NCBI RefSeq assembly: GCF_047634455.1
Contig: NZ_JBLIAI010000077.1
Coordinates: 1-10,206, forward strand
Direction: 5' to 3'
Source: Maritalea sp047634455
Lineage (GTDB): Bacteria > Pseudomonadota > Alphaproteobacteria > Rhizobiales > Devosiaceae
Length of the DNA stretch: 10,206 nt
Under the pieces are notes generated by a model, which was not told where the DNA came from, did not search any database, and saw only the letters and a program-made list of their open reading frames with translations. The translations under genes were made by a program, and so were the position numbers. Shown here in pieces: positions 1-7,005 of the stretch; position 1 is the first letter of the stretch, and each line of letters starts with the position of its first letter.

Positions 1-1
1 T

Positions 2-466
2 GGATACGCAAATACCATGGTTGGCGTTGTAACGGCGGCTTACTTCTTCTCAATTGCTTTTGGGGCGTCACTGTCAACTCACGTCAGTAGACTTTTCAAG
101 CGCCGTCACATCATCACACTATCCGTGACCGTTGCCTGTCTTGCGGCAATTCAAATCGCGTTAGCGCTACAAGGAACCATCATTGGTTTCGTCGCAATCT
201 TCATCCTCTATTCTGTGATCTTGGGCGCGAGCGAAACACCTGCCAGTAGCATTCTGCATTCCTGCGTTGAAGACCGACAGCGGTCTACAATGTTGTCACT
301 GCGCTCGCTCATTCAGCAATTGGGGGCCGCTGTTGGATTGATATTGGTTGGAGCTGTGGCTGAGGCTTACACAACGCCCGTGGCGTGGATGGTAGCGGCA
401 GTATTCCTTGTGATCGCGCTGCTTTTGATGGGCTTGTTGGTCAGACGAATCCAAGTAGAAAGCTGA
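2..466 (+). CDS. Major facilitator superfamily transporter, C-terminal part (5' end outside window)
   Basis: The reading frame is open from the left edge (position 2) to the TGA at 464-466. An internal ATG at 17 is unlikely to be the true start, because the frame already reads G-Y-A-N-T before it. The visible ~154 residues contain about five hydrophobic segments: VVTAAYFFSIAFGASLS, the stretch after RRHIITLS, IIGFVAIFILYSVILGAS, the segment after LIQQLGAAVG, and VAWMVAAVFLVIALLLMGL. A short basic loop (LFKRRH) sits between the first two. This fits the last five to six helices of a 12-helix MFS carrier in the inner membrane, such as a drug or sugar efflux permease. The substrate cannot be told from this half. 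The protein ends in a short cytoplasmic tail (RRIQVES). No terminator of its own is evident on the plus strand; the hairpin downstream reads better for the minus strand. Confidence 0.75.
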   Translation, partial: GYANTMVGVVTAAYFFSIAFGASLSTHVSRLFKRRHIITLSVTVACLAAIQIALALQGTIIGFVAIFILYSVILGASETPASSILHSCVEDRQRSTMLSLRSLIQQLGAAVGLILVGAVAEAYTTPVAWMVAAVFLVIALLLMGLLVRRIQVES

Positions 467-533
467 CAAAGCCAACAATTGTTACACATGCAGTGTCGGG
501 CGACTTGAGCTCTTAGCAGACACATCCACCAAC

Positions 534-562
534 AAAAAAGGCCGGTGAAATACACCGGCCTT
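534..562 (-). terminator. Intrinsic terminator of the helicase remnant
   Basis: A perfect 10-bp stem (538-547 pairing with 553-562, AAGGCCGGTG / CACCGGCCTT) with a 5-nt loop is followed on the minus strand by six T residues (534-539). It lies 26 bp past the stop of the helicase fragment. The same stem sequence follows the intact helicase at 2414-2442, so terminator and gene tail are paralogous as one block. Confidence 0.8.
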
Positions 563-588
563 CCCAAATTTTGTAATACCAAATTGCC

Positions 589-1020
589 TTAGGCAACTTT
601 TGGTCCGCGTGAGCGATTGCCGCCACCTTCGCCACCACTGCGGCGTTTGCCACCTGGAGGTCCACTGCGTTTCTGACCGCCGCGATCATCACGCTTTGGC
701 TTACGCGCGAAAGGCTTATCGCCACGTTTGACTTCTGAACGTTCGCCACCGCGACCTTCAGGCTTGCCGCTGTTCGGACGACCTGCGCCGCCTTTGCGGT
801 GATTGCCATCTGACCCACGTGGACGACGTTGACCACCACCGCCGCCACCACGACGATATGAAGTTTTTTTGCCAGATGTGCTTGGCACATTCAATTCAAC
901 TGGCTCGCCAGCTGCGTCGGTTGCCGGAATAGTGATGTTCAGCATGCGCTGCACGTCACCCAAAAGGCTCAACTCTTCGGTAGAGACCAAAGAAATCGCA
1001 ATGCCAGCTTCACCCGCGCT
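589..1020 (-). pseudogene. DEAD-box RNA helicase remnant (C-terminal tail only)
   Basis: The last ~140 residues closely match residues ~341-482 of the intact helicase at 2472-3920. They begin at the A-G-E that follows motif VI (HRIGRTARAGE), include the segment EELSLLGDVQRMLNITIPATD, continue through the Gly/Arg-rich tail (GGGGGGQRRPRGSDGNHRK, KPEGRGGERSE, GDKPFARKP), and end in the identical RGPKVA. All catalytic helicase motifs (Q, I to VI) are missing. The only in-frame start is a GTG at 1036-1038, which lies in unrelated sequence and has no ribosome binding site. Differences from the intact copy are spread along the length, and many are third-position, so this is an old diverged paralog and not a fresh duplication. 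The frame is still open, so expression cannot be excluded, but it would yield only the RNA-binding tail. Confidence 0.8.
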
Positions 1021-1022
1021 GG

Positions 1023-1466
1023 CTGCGCCGCGCCGCACTTTTGCACGATATTGGCAAACTCGGGGTCAGCAATGCGGTGCTCGACAAACCGGGCAAGCTA
1101 AACGACATCGAATTCGCCGCCATCAAAAAACACCCGGTCTATTCCCGCCAAATCCTGTCCAACATCGCCGCCTTTGGCGACTTCGTGCACGTGGCAGGCG
1201 GCCACCACGAACGTTTGGACGGCAAAGGCTATCCTGATGGCCTAAAAGGCGATCAAATAGACCTAGAAACCCGCATCGTCACCGTCGCCGACATTTTCGA
1301 CGCCCTTACCGCCGACCGCCCCTACCGCGCCGCCATGCCCGTTAAAAAAGCCATGGAAATTATGGACGATATGGTGGGGGATGCCATCGATGAGAATTGT
1401 TATGCGGCGCTAAAGAGGGCAGTGGCGAAGTTTGATGAGTTGCCGGAGGCATCTGATTTAAGCTGA
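1023..1466 (+). pseudogene. HD-GYP domain phosphodiesterase remnant (5' truncated)
   Basis: Translation from 1023 reads LRRAALLHDIGKLGVSN, the canonical start of the HD-GYP core. It continues through KPGKL, the conserved HP in KKHPVYSRQIL, the GHHERLDGKGYPDGL motif that names the family, and RIVTVADIFDALTADRPYR to a TGA at 1464-1466. HD-GYP enzymes hydrolyse cyclic di-GMP at a di- or tri-iron site built from these His/Asp residues. Here the part of the domain before the HD motif, and any sensor or receiver domain, are absent. No start codon or ribosome binding site lies in a sensible place; the first in-frame candidate is a TTG at 1041, inside the HD motif. Upstream of ~1020 the frame runs antisense through the helicase remnant to a TAG at 981. 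A functional protein is unlikely. The two remnants probably mark a single deletion. Confidence 0.75.
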
Positions 1467-1627
1467 CAACTAGATGCATTTGGCGAGCTTCTATGGATTT
1501 CGGAATGTCGGCTATGCGGACTTTTTGAGCCTTAAAATACTGTCGTATAAACCATCCTATTTGCAGCACGCTGTGAATGAGATCGTCACTGTCATGAGAA
1601 GTCTCAAAAAATAGACCTGACTTTTTT

Positions 1628-1657
1628 ATCTGCGCAGATAAATCTGCAGATAAATCT
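1628..1657 (+). promoter_or_regulatory. Tandem/palindromic operator-like element before the orphan gene
   Basis: A 12-bp sequence, GCAGATAAATCT, occurs twice in direct tandem (1634-1645 and 1646-1657). Overlapping it are two perfect palindromes: ATCTGCGCAGAT (1628-1639) and ATCTGCAGAT (1642-1651), whose centres lie 13 bp apart. The element ends 16 bp before the ATG at 1674, just upstream of a strong Shine-Dalgarno (AGGAG, 1662-1666). Position and symmetry suggest an operator for a dimeric repressor, or a leader structure. The rest of 1467-1627 holds nothing else I can support beyond loosely promoter-like bases (TTGAGC at 1525, TATAAA at 1546, spacing too short). Confidence 0.4.
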
Positions 1658-1673
1658 AACCAGGAGATTTAAT

Positions 1674-2330
1674 ATGGCTTTGCGAATGACGGCAACCAAC
1701 GTGCATGAGATTTCCGAAGGTCTTTGGAGCTTCGAAATGCCGCCCCACCAAGTGAGGCATTTCGGCGGGGCTCAAAGCTCAGTCGGGGCTAGAAGCGTCA
1801 TGATTTTCACCAAACACAGATATGACCCAAAAGCTAGAGAACTCCATTTCGATGCGGACGGGGTTTCAGCAATTAATATCGGAACGGATCCAGTTGTCAT
1901 TGGATTGGATGTCAATCTGGATAAGGTAAAAGATAAGTCCGGAAAGTCGGCACAATCAGACGAAAACGAGCGTTCACTTGGTCACGGTGATAAAGAGTTC
2001 TTGAGAATGGCGGAAAAGGAAATGTCTATCCCTATGCAAAGAGCATCTATTGCCCTGCTCAATGGCGTTCGTGCAAGGTCGCCAGGGGATTTAAAAAAAG
2101 GCAAATCACGGAACTTCAGCGATACACCTGACAATTTTTGGTATGTAATTTTCCAACCACGAATAGATCAGTTATCCATAACGGTTCGGGGTTCGGTTGA
2201 TCATTTTGAGCCAGTGGCAAAACTTCCAATTAAAGATGACCGTGGAAATACTCTGTTCAAAGTCACTAGTGAAGAAGACGTGCCTGCTGCACTGCAGATA
2301 ATTTTTCATGCGAAACGAAAAAACAGATAA
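1674..2330 (+). CDS. Orphan protein of unknown function, 218 aa
   Basis: I do not recognise this protein with confidence. The ATG at 1674 is supported by AGGAG seven bases upstream. There is no signal peptide and no membrane segment, so it is probably cytoplasmic. The N-terminal ~75 residues look like beta-rich sequence (EGLWSFEMPPHQVRHFGG, SVMIFTKHRYDPKARELHFDADG). A polar, charged linker follows (~85-110: VKDKSGKSAQSDENERS), then an apparent alpha/beta C-terminal domain (DKEFLRMAEKEMSIPMQRA, NFWYVIFQPRIDQLSITVRG, TSEEDVPAALQIIFHAKRKNR). The C-terminal pattern of an aromatic strand ending in P, a second strand and a final 'SEED..AL' helix faintly recalls DUF5655-like domains of nucleic-acid enzymes. 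That is a guess from pattern only. The gene appears AT-richer than the helicase and guaA regions, stands alone, and lies between a deletion scar and a helicase terminator, so recent acquisition is plausible. Confidence 0.7.
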   Translation: MALRMTATNVHEISEGLWSFEMPPHQVRHFGGAQSSVGARSVMIFTKHRYDPKARELHFDADGVSAINIGTDPVVIGLDVNLDKVKDKSGKSAQSDENERSLGHGDKEFLRMAEKEMSIPMQRASIALLNGVRARSPGDLKKGKSRNFSDTPDNFWYVIFQPRIDQLSITVRGSVDHFEPVAKLPIKDDRGNTLFKVTSEEDVPAALQIIFHAKRKNR

Positions 2331-2413
2331 ATGTTGATTGCGATCATCGAAGAATAGATCTTGTTGCAACGGGAGCAGGTCTTAATAGGGCTCCCTGCTG
2401 ACATTTCCCCAAC

Positions 2414-2442
2414 AAAAAAGGCCAGTGAATTTCACCGGCCTT
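2414..2442 (-). terminator. Intrinsic terminator of the DEAD-box helicase gene
   Basis: On the minus strand a stem of about 11 bp (2418-2428 with 2432-2442, one G-U pair) is followed by six T residues (2414-2419 overlapping the stem base). It starts 29 bp beyond the helicase stop codon. Core sequence and flanking AACAAAAAAGGCC match the terminator of the helicase remnant at 534-562. Confidence 0.75.
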
Positions 2443-2471
2443 CTTCAAATTCTCAACAATACCAAATTGCC

Positions 2472-3920
2472 CTAAGCAACTTTTGGTCCGCGTGAGCGGT
2501 TGCCGCCACCTGGGCCTCCAGCACCGCCACTGCGGCGTTTGCCACCTGGAGGGCCATTGCGTTTTTGGCCATCCCGGTTTGGTTTGCGTGCGAATGGCTT
2601 ATCGCCACGTTTCGCTTCTGAACGCTCGCCACCGCGACCTTCAGGCTTGCCGCCTTTGCCGCCATTGCCTTTGCGGTGGTTGCCATCTGAACCACGTGGA
2701 CGGCGTTGACCGCCACCACCACCGCCTGAACGACGACGGAAAGGTTGTTTTTTGCCAGATGAACGCGGAATGTCCAATTCAACAACTTCACCGCTTGAAT
2801 CTGTGGCTGGGATTGTGATGTTCAGCATGCGCTGCACATCGCCCAATAGGCCAAGCTCTTCGGTTGAAACCAGTGAAATCGCAACGCCACTTTCACCAGC
2901 ACGGGCCGTACGGCCAATACGGTGCACATAGCTTTCAGCAACTTCTGGCATGTCGTAGTTTACAACCAAGCCAACACCTGGAACATCAATACCGCGAGCT
3001 GCGATGTCTGTTGCCACCAATACCCGTGTGTTGCCACGACGGAATGAGTTCAAAGCACGTTCGCGCTGATTGTGCGATTTGTTGCCGTGAATGGCAGAGG
3101 CGCGAATGTCAGAAACAGTCAAACGCTTTTGCACTTTGTCCGCACCATGTTTTGTGCGTGTAAAGACGATGATTTGCTCGCCTTCATACTCCAGCAACAA
3201 ATCACTAATCGCTTCCATTTTGGCTTTTTGGCCAATGGAGATCACTTTTTGCTCAACCCGGTCTGCTGTTTTGGTTTCAGGAATAACTGAAATCTCAAGC
3301 GGGTTGGTCAGGTGCGATGTGGTGAGCTTACGGATCTCTTTTGGCATTGTAGCCGAGAACAGCATTGTCTGACGCTCTTTTGGCAAAAGCTCCAAAATAC
3401 TTTTGATCGCTGGCAAGAAGCCAATATCAAGCATTTGGTCGGCTTCGTCCAAAATTACTGTTTCAACATGGCTGAGATCAACAAAGCCTTGATCGATCAT
3501 GTCGATCAAACGGCCAGGCGTGCCAACAAGAATGTCAACGCCATTTTGCATCGCGTGTTTTTGTTTATGGTATGAAACACCACCAACAATAATTGCAGTG
3601 CGCAATGGAACTTTTGGAGTGAAACGCTTAATTGTGTCGTGGATTTGTGCAGCAAGTTCGCGGGTAGGCGAAACGATCAATGCGCGAATGTTGCGTTTTT
3701 TCGTTGCCGGGATATTCTCGGCAAGACGAGCAATGGTTGGCAAAGTGAAGGCAGCGGTTTTACCGGTACCAGTTTGCGCGAGACCAACAATATCACGGCC
3801 TTCAAGCGCCGCAGGGATCGCTTTAGACTGAATAGGAGTTGGTTCTGAATAATTTAGGGCAGCCAAACAGCTTAGTATCGGCTGGCTAAAACCGAACATA
3901 TCAAATGTCAAAGGAGGCAT
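2472..3920 (-). CDS. DEAD-box ATP-dependent RNA helicase, RhlE-like, with Gly/Arg-rich tail
   Basis: A complete 482-residue helicase of superfamily 2 that unwinds or remodels RNA duplexes with ATP, acting in the cytoplasm in ribosome assembly or RNA decay. All motifs are visible: F10-G-F and Q31 of the Q motif, motif I AQTGTGKT (48-55), Ia PTRELA (85-90), Ib TPGR (134-137), II DEAD (158-161), III SAT (189-191), IV around IIVFTRT (250-256), V ATDIAARGID (303-312) and VI HRIGRTAR (333-340). After ~388 comes a long low-complexity basic tail rich in Gly, Arg, Lys and Pro, ending RGPKVA, typical of RNA-binding tails in RhlE-type helicases. The start at 3918-3920 has a GGAAAG close upstream; a second ATG lies seven codons in. 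The stop is TAG (2472-2474). Best call is RhlE-like; a CsdA/DeaD-like role cannot be excluded. The tail is paralogous to the remnant at 589-1020. Confidence 0.93.
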   Translation of the reverse strand: MPPLTFDMFGFSQPILSCLAALNYSEPTPIQSKAIPAALEGRDIVGLAQTGTGKTAAFTLPTIARLAENIPATKKRNIRALIVSPTRELAAQIHDTIKRFTPKVPLRTAIIVGGVSYHKQKHAMQNGVDILVGTPGRLIDMIDQGFVDLSHVETVILDEADQMLDIGFLPAIKSILELLPKERQTMLFSATMPKEIRKLTTSHLTNPLEISVIPETKTADRVEQKVISIGQKAKMEAISDLLLEYEGEQIIVFTRTKHGADKVQKRLTVSDIRASAIHGNKSHNQRERALNSFRRGNTRVLVATDIAARGIDVPGVGLVVNYDMPEVAESYVHRIGRTARAGESGVAISLVSTEELGLLGDVQRMLNITIPATDSSGEVVELDIPRSSGKKQPFRRRSGGGGGGQRRPRGSDGNHRKGNGGKGGKPEGRGGERSEAKRGDKPFARKPNRDGQKRNGPPGGKRRSGGAGGPGGGNRSRGPKVA

Positions 3921-4035
3921 CTTTCCAATTTTTGACGCCTACTACATTGCATTTGATCATCATTGATCGAACTTGCAAACGGCACGTGCCGCTAGTCGAC
4001 GCATCGACCAACAACGGCCGAATTTAGGTTGGCGC

Positions 4036-4065
4036 TTTATTGTCGAAAGTCGTTTGTGAAGTCAA
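4036..4065 (-). promoter_or_regulatory. Candidate sigma-70 promoter of the helicase, followed by a structured leader
   Basis: On the minus strand TTGACT (4060-4065) and AATAAA (4036-4041) are separated by 18 bp. Transcription from here would give a leader of roughly 110 nt before the helicase ATG. That leader contains two symmetric elements, the hairpin GTCGA/TCGAC (3995-4008) and the palindrome GGCACGTGCC (3981-3990). Long structured leaders are known for cold-regulated helicase genes; that link is inference here. Confidence 0.4.
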
Positions 4066-4111
4066 GCACTATTCGTGCATGGCTGACATGCGAATGATAT
4101 CACACACTTTA

Positions 4112-4140
4112 TTGACCGCAGAAGGTAAATTTGGTATCTC
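4112..4140 (+). promoter_or_regulatory. Candidate promoter of the XRE-GNAT unit
   Basis: TTGACC (4112-4117) and TATCTC (4135-4140) are spaced by 17 bp, placing initiation near 4147. This argues against any start codon upstream of that point, such as the TTG at 4131. An imperfect palindrome, CGAGAAATTATCTTG (4146-4160), sits at the predicted start of transcription, where an autorepressor site would be expected. Confidence 0.35.
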
Positions 4141-4175
4141 ACATACGAGAAATTATCTTGTTTATGAGAAAATAC

Positions 4176-4727
4176 ATGGCTGATCTGTCTGCAAAGCTGT
4201 CCCAACGTATCAAACAATTGCGCCAAGACAATGATTATTCATTGGATGATTTGGCCGCAAAAAGCGGCATTAGCCGAGCGTCTCTCTCCAGACTGGAAAA
4301 GGGCGATGTCAGCCCCACCGCACAAATGTTGGGCAAACTTTGCGCGGCATATGGATTATCGATGTCGCGTTTGTTGGCGATGGTTGAAGACCAATTTGCG
4401 CCGATTGTGCGGGTGAACGATCAACAGATTTGGCGTGACGATGCAACCGGCTTTGTTCGGAAAGCGGTTTCTCCACCCAACAGCGCCTTAAAAGGTGAAG
4501 TGATTGAATGCCACTTGGATGCTGGGCAAGAAATTTCATATGAGAAATCGCCAGTTGAAGGGCTCGAACATCATTTGGTTCTGCGCAGCGGTGAACTTGA
4601 AGTTCAGCTGGGGGATCAAACCTTTCATCTTTTTGCCCATGATTGCCTACGGTACCAACTTTATGGTCGCTCGCGCTTTAAAACGCCAGATCATGCTGCG
4701 GCCACCTATTTAATTTTTCTTGTTTGA
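4176..4727 (+). CDS. XRE-family transcriptional regulator with C-terminal cupin domain
   Basis: From the ATG at 4176 the protein has 183 residues. An in-frame ATG at 4164 is also possible; neither has a strong ribosome binding site, and the predicted promoter favours both over the TTG at 4131. Residues ~7-62 form a helix-turn-helix of the HTH_3 type (LSQRIKQLRQ, then DLAAKSGISRASLSRLEKGD with the classic recognition helix, then LGKLCAAYGLSMSRLL). Residues ~100-183 are a beta-rich cupin-like sensor (IECHLDAGQEISYEKSP, EHHLVLRSGELEVQLGDQTFHL, ending ATYLIFLV). Such regulators bind DNA as dimers and usually sense a small molecule or metal through the cupin. The acetyltransferase gene begins 15 bp after its stop, so the regulator probably controls a unit containing both. 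The ligand is unknown. Confidence 0.85.
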   Translation: MADLSAKLSQRIKQLRQDNDYSLDDLAAKSGISRASLSRLEKGDVSPTAQMLGKLCAAYGLSMSRLLAMVEDQFAPIVRVNDQQIWRDDATGFVRKAVSPPNSALKGEVIECHLDAGQEISYEKSPVEGLEHHLVLRSGELEVQLGDQTFHLFAHDCLRYQLYGRSRFKTPDHAAATYLIFLV

Positions 4728-4742
4728 TAAAGTGCATACGAA

Positions 4743-5261
4743 ATGAAGATTAGCAAAATCAGCGCTGATGAAATCGATCAACTGTTGCCAGATTTGGTCG
4801 AAACGCTCAAAAGGACCGTGGAGGCCGATGGCGCTGTGGGCTTCGTGGCACCGCTTGCCGATGACGCGGCAGCAGCATTTTGGCAACAAAACATCAAACA
4901 AGCGATTGTGTCCGGTGACCGTATTATGATTGTGGCGGTTGAAGAGGGAAAGCTGGCTGGCACCGGACAACTCATTGTTGGGATGCCGAACAATCAGCCG
5001 CACCGCGCGGAAATCTCAAAGCTCATGGTCCATCCAGATTTCAGACGTCGTGGCGTTGCGCGCCAAATCATGGCTGAATTGGAGGGCGAGGCCACCCAAC
5101 TCGGGCGCACATTGATCACGTTGGATACGCGCACGGGCGACAGCGCCGAGCCGCTTTATTTGTCGCTTGGATATAAGACGGCAGGCACCATTCCCAACTA
5201 TGCGAAAAACGCTATTGGTGACGATTTTCACGCCACCACATACATGTATAAGCAGATTTAG
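4743..5261 (+). CDS. GNAT-family N-acetyltransferase
   Basis: A 172-residue single-domain GCN5-related acetyltransferase, which moves an acetyl group from acetyl-CoA to an amine on a small molecule or protein. The acetyl-CoA-binding motif A is clear: the strand ISKLMVHPDF followed by RRRGVARQIM (about residues 92-111), matching the R/Q-x-x-G-x-G/A pyrophosphate loop. It is preceded by the beta hairpin MIVAVEEGKLAGTGQLIV and followed by TLITLDTRTGDSAEPLYLSLGY, the usual motif B region ending in a conserved Tyr (LGYKTAG). It starts 15 bp after the XRE/cupin gene and is probably co-transcribed with it. XRE/cupin-GNAT pairs are commonly found together, but the substrate cannot be read from the sequence. 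No terminator is visible before guaA, 76 bp downstream. Confidence 0.9.
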   Translation: MKISKISADEIDQLLPDLVETLKRTVEADGAVGFVAPLADDAAAAFWQQNIKQAIVSGDRIMIVAVEEGKLAGTGQLIVGMPNNQPHRAEISKLMVHPDFRRRGVARQIMAELEGEATQLGRTLITLDTRTGDSAEPLYLSLGYKTAGTIPNYAKNAIGDDFHATTYMYKQI

Positions 5262-5337
5262 CGCACAGGCTGCAAATTTGGCGTATTTTGGCGTTTTGGC
5301 TGTTGCGGAATCTAGCATTTGGCGCTAAAGCCTCGCC

Positions 5338-6897
5338 ATGACAGCAACAGATCATCAAGCCATTCTCATTGTAGACTTCGGATCGCAAGTGACCCAGCTT
5401 ATCGCTCGGCGCTTGCGGGAACTAAATGTCTATTGCGAAATCCATCCATTTTCGAGCGCGGCCGCTGCGCTCAAAAACTTAGAACCGCGCGGGATCATCC
5501 TGTCTGGCGGGCCTGCCAGCGTGTTGGATGAACATGCGCCGCACATTGACCAGTCGCTCCTCGATGCGAACTTGCCGATTCTTGGCATTTGCTACGGCCA
5601 ACAAGCCTTGTGCGTTTCGCTCGACGGAATTGTCGAAGCAGGTCACGACGCAGAATATGGTCGCGCGACGCTGAACATCGACAAACCTTGCTCGATCTTT
5701 GGCGATGAATGGGCGGTTGGCGATCAACAACAAGTGTGGATGAGCCACGGTGACCGCGTCACCAAAATTCCAACCGGATTTGAAGTGGTTGCCACATCGT
5801 CTGGTGCACCGTTGGCCGTGATCGCCAATGAAGAGCGCCGCATATGGGCCGTGCAGTTCCACCCAGAAGTTCACCACACCCCAAATGGTGCGCAGCTCTA
5901 CAAAAACTTCGTCATGGACATTTGTGGTTGCACCGGCGACTGGACAATGGGCGCGTACCGCGAACAAGCGATCCAGCACATTCGCGATCAAGTTGGCGAT
6001 GAAAAAGTCATCTGCGGCCTGTCAGGTGGCGTTGATTCATCTGTTGCAGCAGTGCTCATCCACGAAGCCATTGGCGATCAGCTGACCTGCATTTTTGTTG
6101 ATCATGGCCTGTTGCGTTTGAACGAAGCCGAAGAGGTGGTGACCCTTTTCCGCGATCACTACAATATTCCGCTGGTTCATGTTGATGCCGCTGATCAATT
6201 CTTGGGCGAGTTGGATGGTAAATCTGACCCAGAAGAAAAGCGCAAAATCATTGGCCGCTTGTTCATTGAAACATTCGACAAAGAAGCCAAAAAAGTTGGC
6301 GGCGCGAAATTCTTGGCCCAAGGCACGCTTTACCCCGACGTGATCGAAAGCGTTTCCTTCACTGGCGGCCCAAGCGTCACCATCAAATCTCACCACAATG
6401 TGGGTGGCTTGCCTGAAAAGATGAACCTCAAACTGGTTGAGCCGCTGCGCGAACTGTTTAAAGACGAAGTGCGCGCTTTGGGTCGTGAACTTGGTCTGCC
6501 AGACAGCTTTGTTGGCCGTCATCCGTTCCCCGGTCCGGGTCTTGCCATTCGTTGCCCCGGCGGCGTGAACAAAGAAAAGGCCGACATTTTGCGCAAAGCA
6601 GATGCGATCTATCTCGATGAGATCCGTAAGTCCGGCCAATATGACAAAATCTGGCAAGCCTTTGCCGTTTTGTTGCCCGTACAAACCGTTGGCGTCATGG
6701 GCGATGGCCGTACGTACGAATCTGTATGCGCTTTGCGTGCCGTGACCTCGGTCGACGGCATGACCGCCGATTTCTACCATTTCGATATGAACTTCCTTGG
6801 CCGTACCGCAACGCGGATCATCAATGAAGTCAAAGGCATCAACCGCGTGGTCTATGACGTAACGTCAAAACCACCGGGTACGATTGAATGGGAGTGA
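5338..6897 (+). CDS. guaA: GMP synthase (glutamine-hydrolysing)
   Basis: A complete 519-residue enzyme making GMP from XMP, ATP and glutamine, the last step of guanine nucleotide synthesis, in the cytoplasm. The N-terminal class I glutamine amidotransferase domain (~8-200) begins with ILIVDFGSQ and has the nucleophile C85 in GICYGQQ, with H175 and E177 of the triad in QFHPEVHH. The ATP pyrophosphatase domain carries the P-loop SGGVDSS (229-235) and FVDHGLLR. The C-terminal dimerisation domain shows HPFPGPGLAIRCPG and ends in the hallmark KPPGTIEWE. The length is normal and every expected motif is present. The ATG at 5338 matches the family start although the ribosome binding site is weak. It stands alone with a terminator 10 bp after its stop. 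Confidence 0.98.
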   Translation: MTATDHQAILIVDFGSQVTQLIARRLRELNVYCEIHPFSSAAAALKNLEPRGIILSGGPASVLDEHAPHIDQSLLDANLPILGICYGQQALCVSLDGIVEAGHDAEYGRATLNIDKPCSIFGDEWAVGDQQQVWMSHGDRVTKIPTGFEVVATSSGAPLAVIANEERRIWAVQFHPEVHHTPNGAQLYKNFVMDICGCTGDWTMGAYREQAIQHIRDQVGDEKVICGLSGGVDSSVAAVLIHEAIGDQLTCIFVDHGLLRLNEAEEVVTLFRDHYNIPLVHVDAADQFLGELDGKSDPEEKRKIIGRLFIETFDKEAKKVGGAKFLAQGTLYPDVIESVSFTGGPSVTIKSHHNVGGLPEKMNLKLVEPLRELFKDEVRALGRELGLPDSFVGRHPFPGPGLAIRCPGGVNKEKADILRKADAIYLDEIRKSGQYDKIWQAFAVLLPVQTVGVMGDGRTYESVCALRAVTSVDGMTADFYHFDMNFLGRTATRIINEVKGINRVVYDVTSKPPGTIEWE

Positions 6898-6907
6898 GCC
6901 GGATTAG

Positions 6908-6932
6908 AAAACAGGACTAAATGTCCTGTTTT
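6908..6932 (+). terminator. Intrinsic terminator of guaA
   Basis: A perfect 10-bp stem AAAACAGGAC / GTCCTGTTTT (6908-6917 and 6923-6932) with a 5-nt loop begins 10 bp after the guaA stop. The T residues are partly inside the stem, and the A-rich left arm makes it usable on the minus strand too. Confidence 0.7.
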
Positions 6933-6938
6933 CCCGGC

Positions 6939-7001
6939 GAACGCCCGAAGCCAGCGCAGCGCGGCGTAGGGCCGGGGCGTCACAATGAACGCCCGAAGCC
7001 A
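6939..7001. repeat. 15-bp direct repeat at the left end of the repeat region
   Basis: GAACGCCCGAAGCCA occurs at 6939-6953 and again at 6987-7001, 48 bp apart, with GC-rich, non-coding sequence between. The second copy ends five bases before the first 53-bp unit. Confidence 0.7.
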
Positions 7002-7005
7002 AATA

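Noticed and set aside
513..890. Minus-strand frame of 125 codons over the helicase remnant, rich in Val and Ala
   Set aside because: It reads the Gly/Arg-rich helicase tail in another frame; the biased composition keeps several frames open. The parallel frame at 2453-2791 over the intact helicase behaves the same way.
2483..2818. Plus-strand frames over the helicase tail (His/Cys-rich or Pro/Leu-rich)
   Set aside because: Low-complexity antisense shadows of the Gly/Arg tail; no ribosome binding site and no recognisable domain.
4131..4175. TTG start at 4131 for the XRE regulator
   Set aside because: It lies upstream of the predicted transcription start, has no ribosome binding site, and adds residues before the ATG codons at 4164 and 4176 that do not fit the family.
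6037..6780. Long minus-strand frame of 247 codons inside guaA
   Set aside because: Antisense shadow of a clearly identified gene, with no homology pattern of its own.
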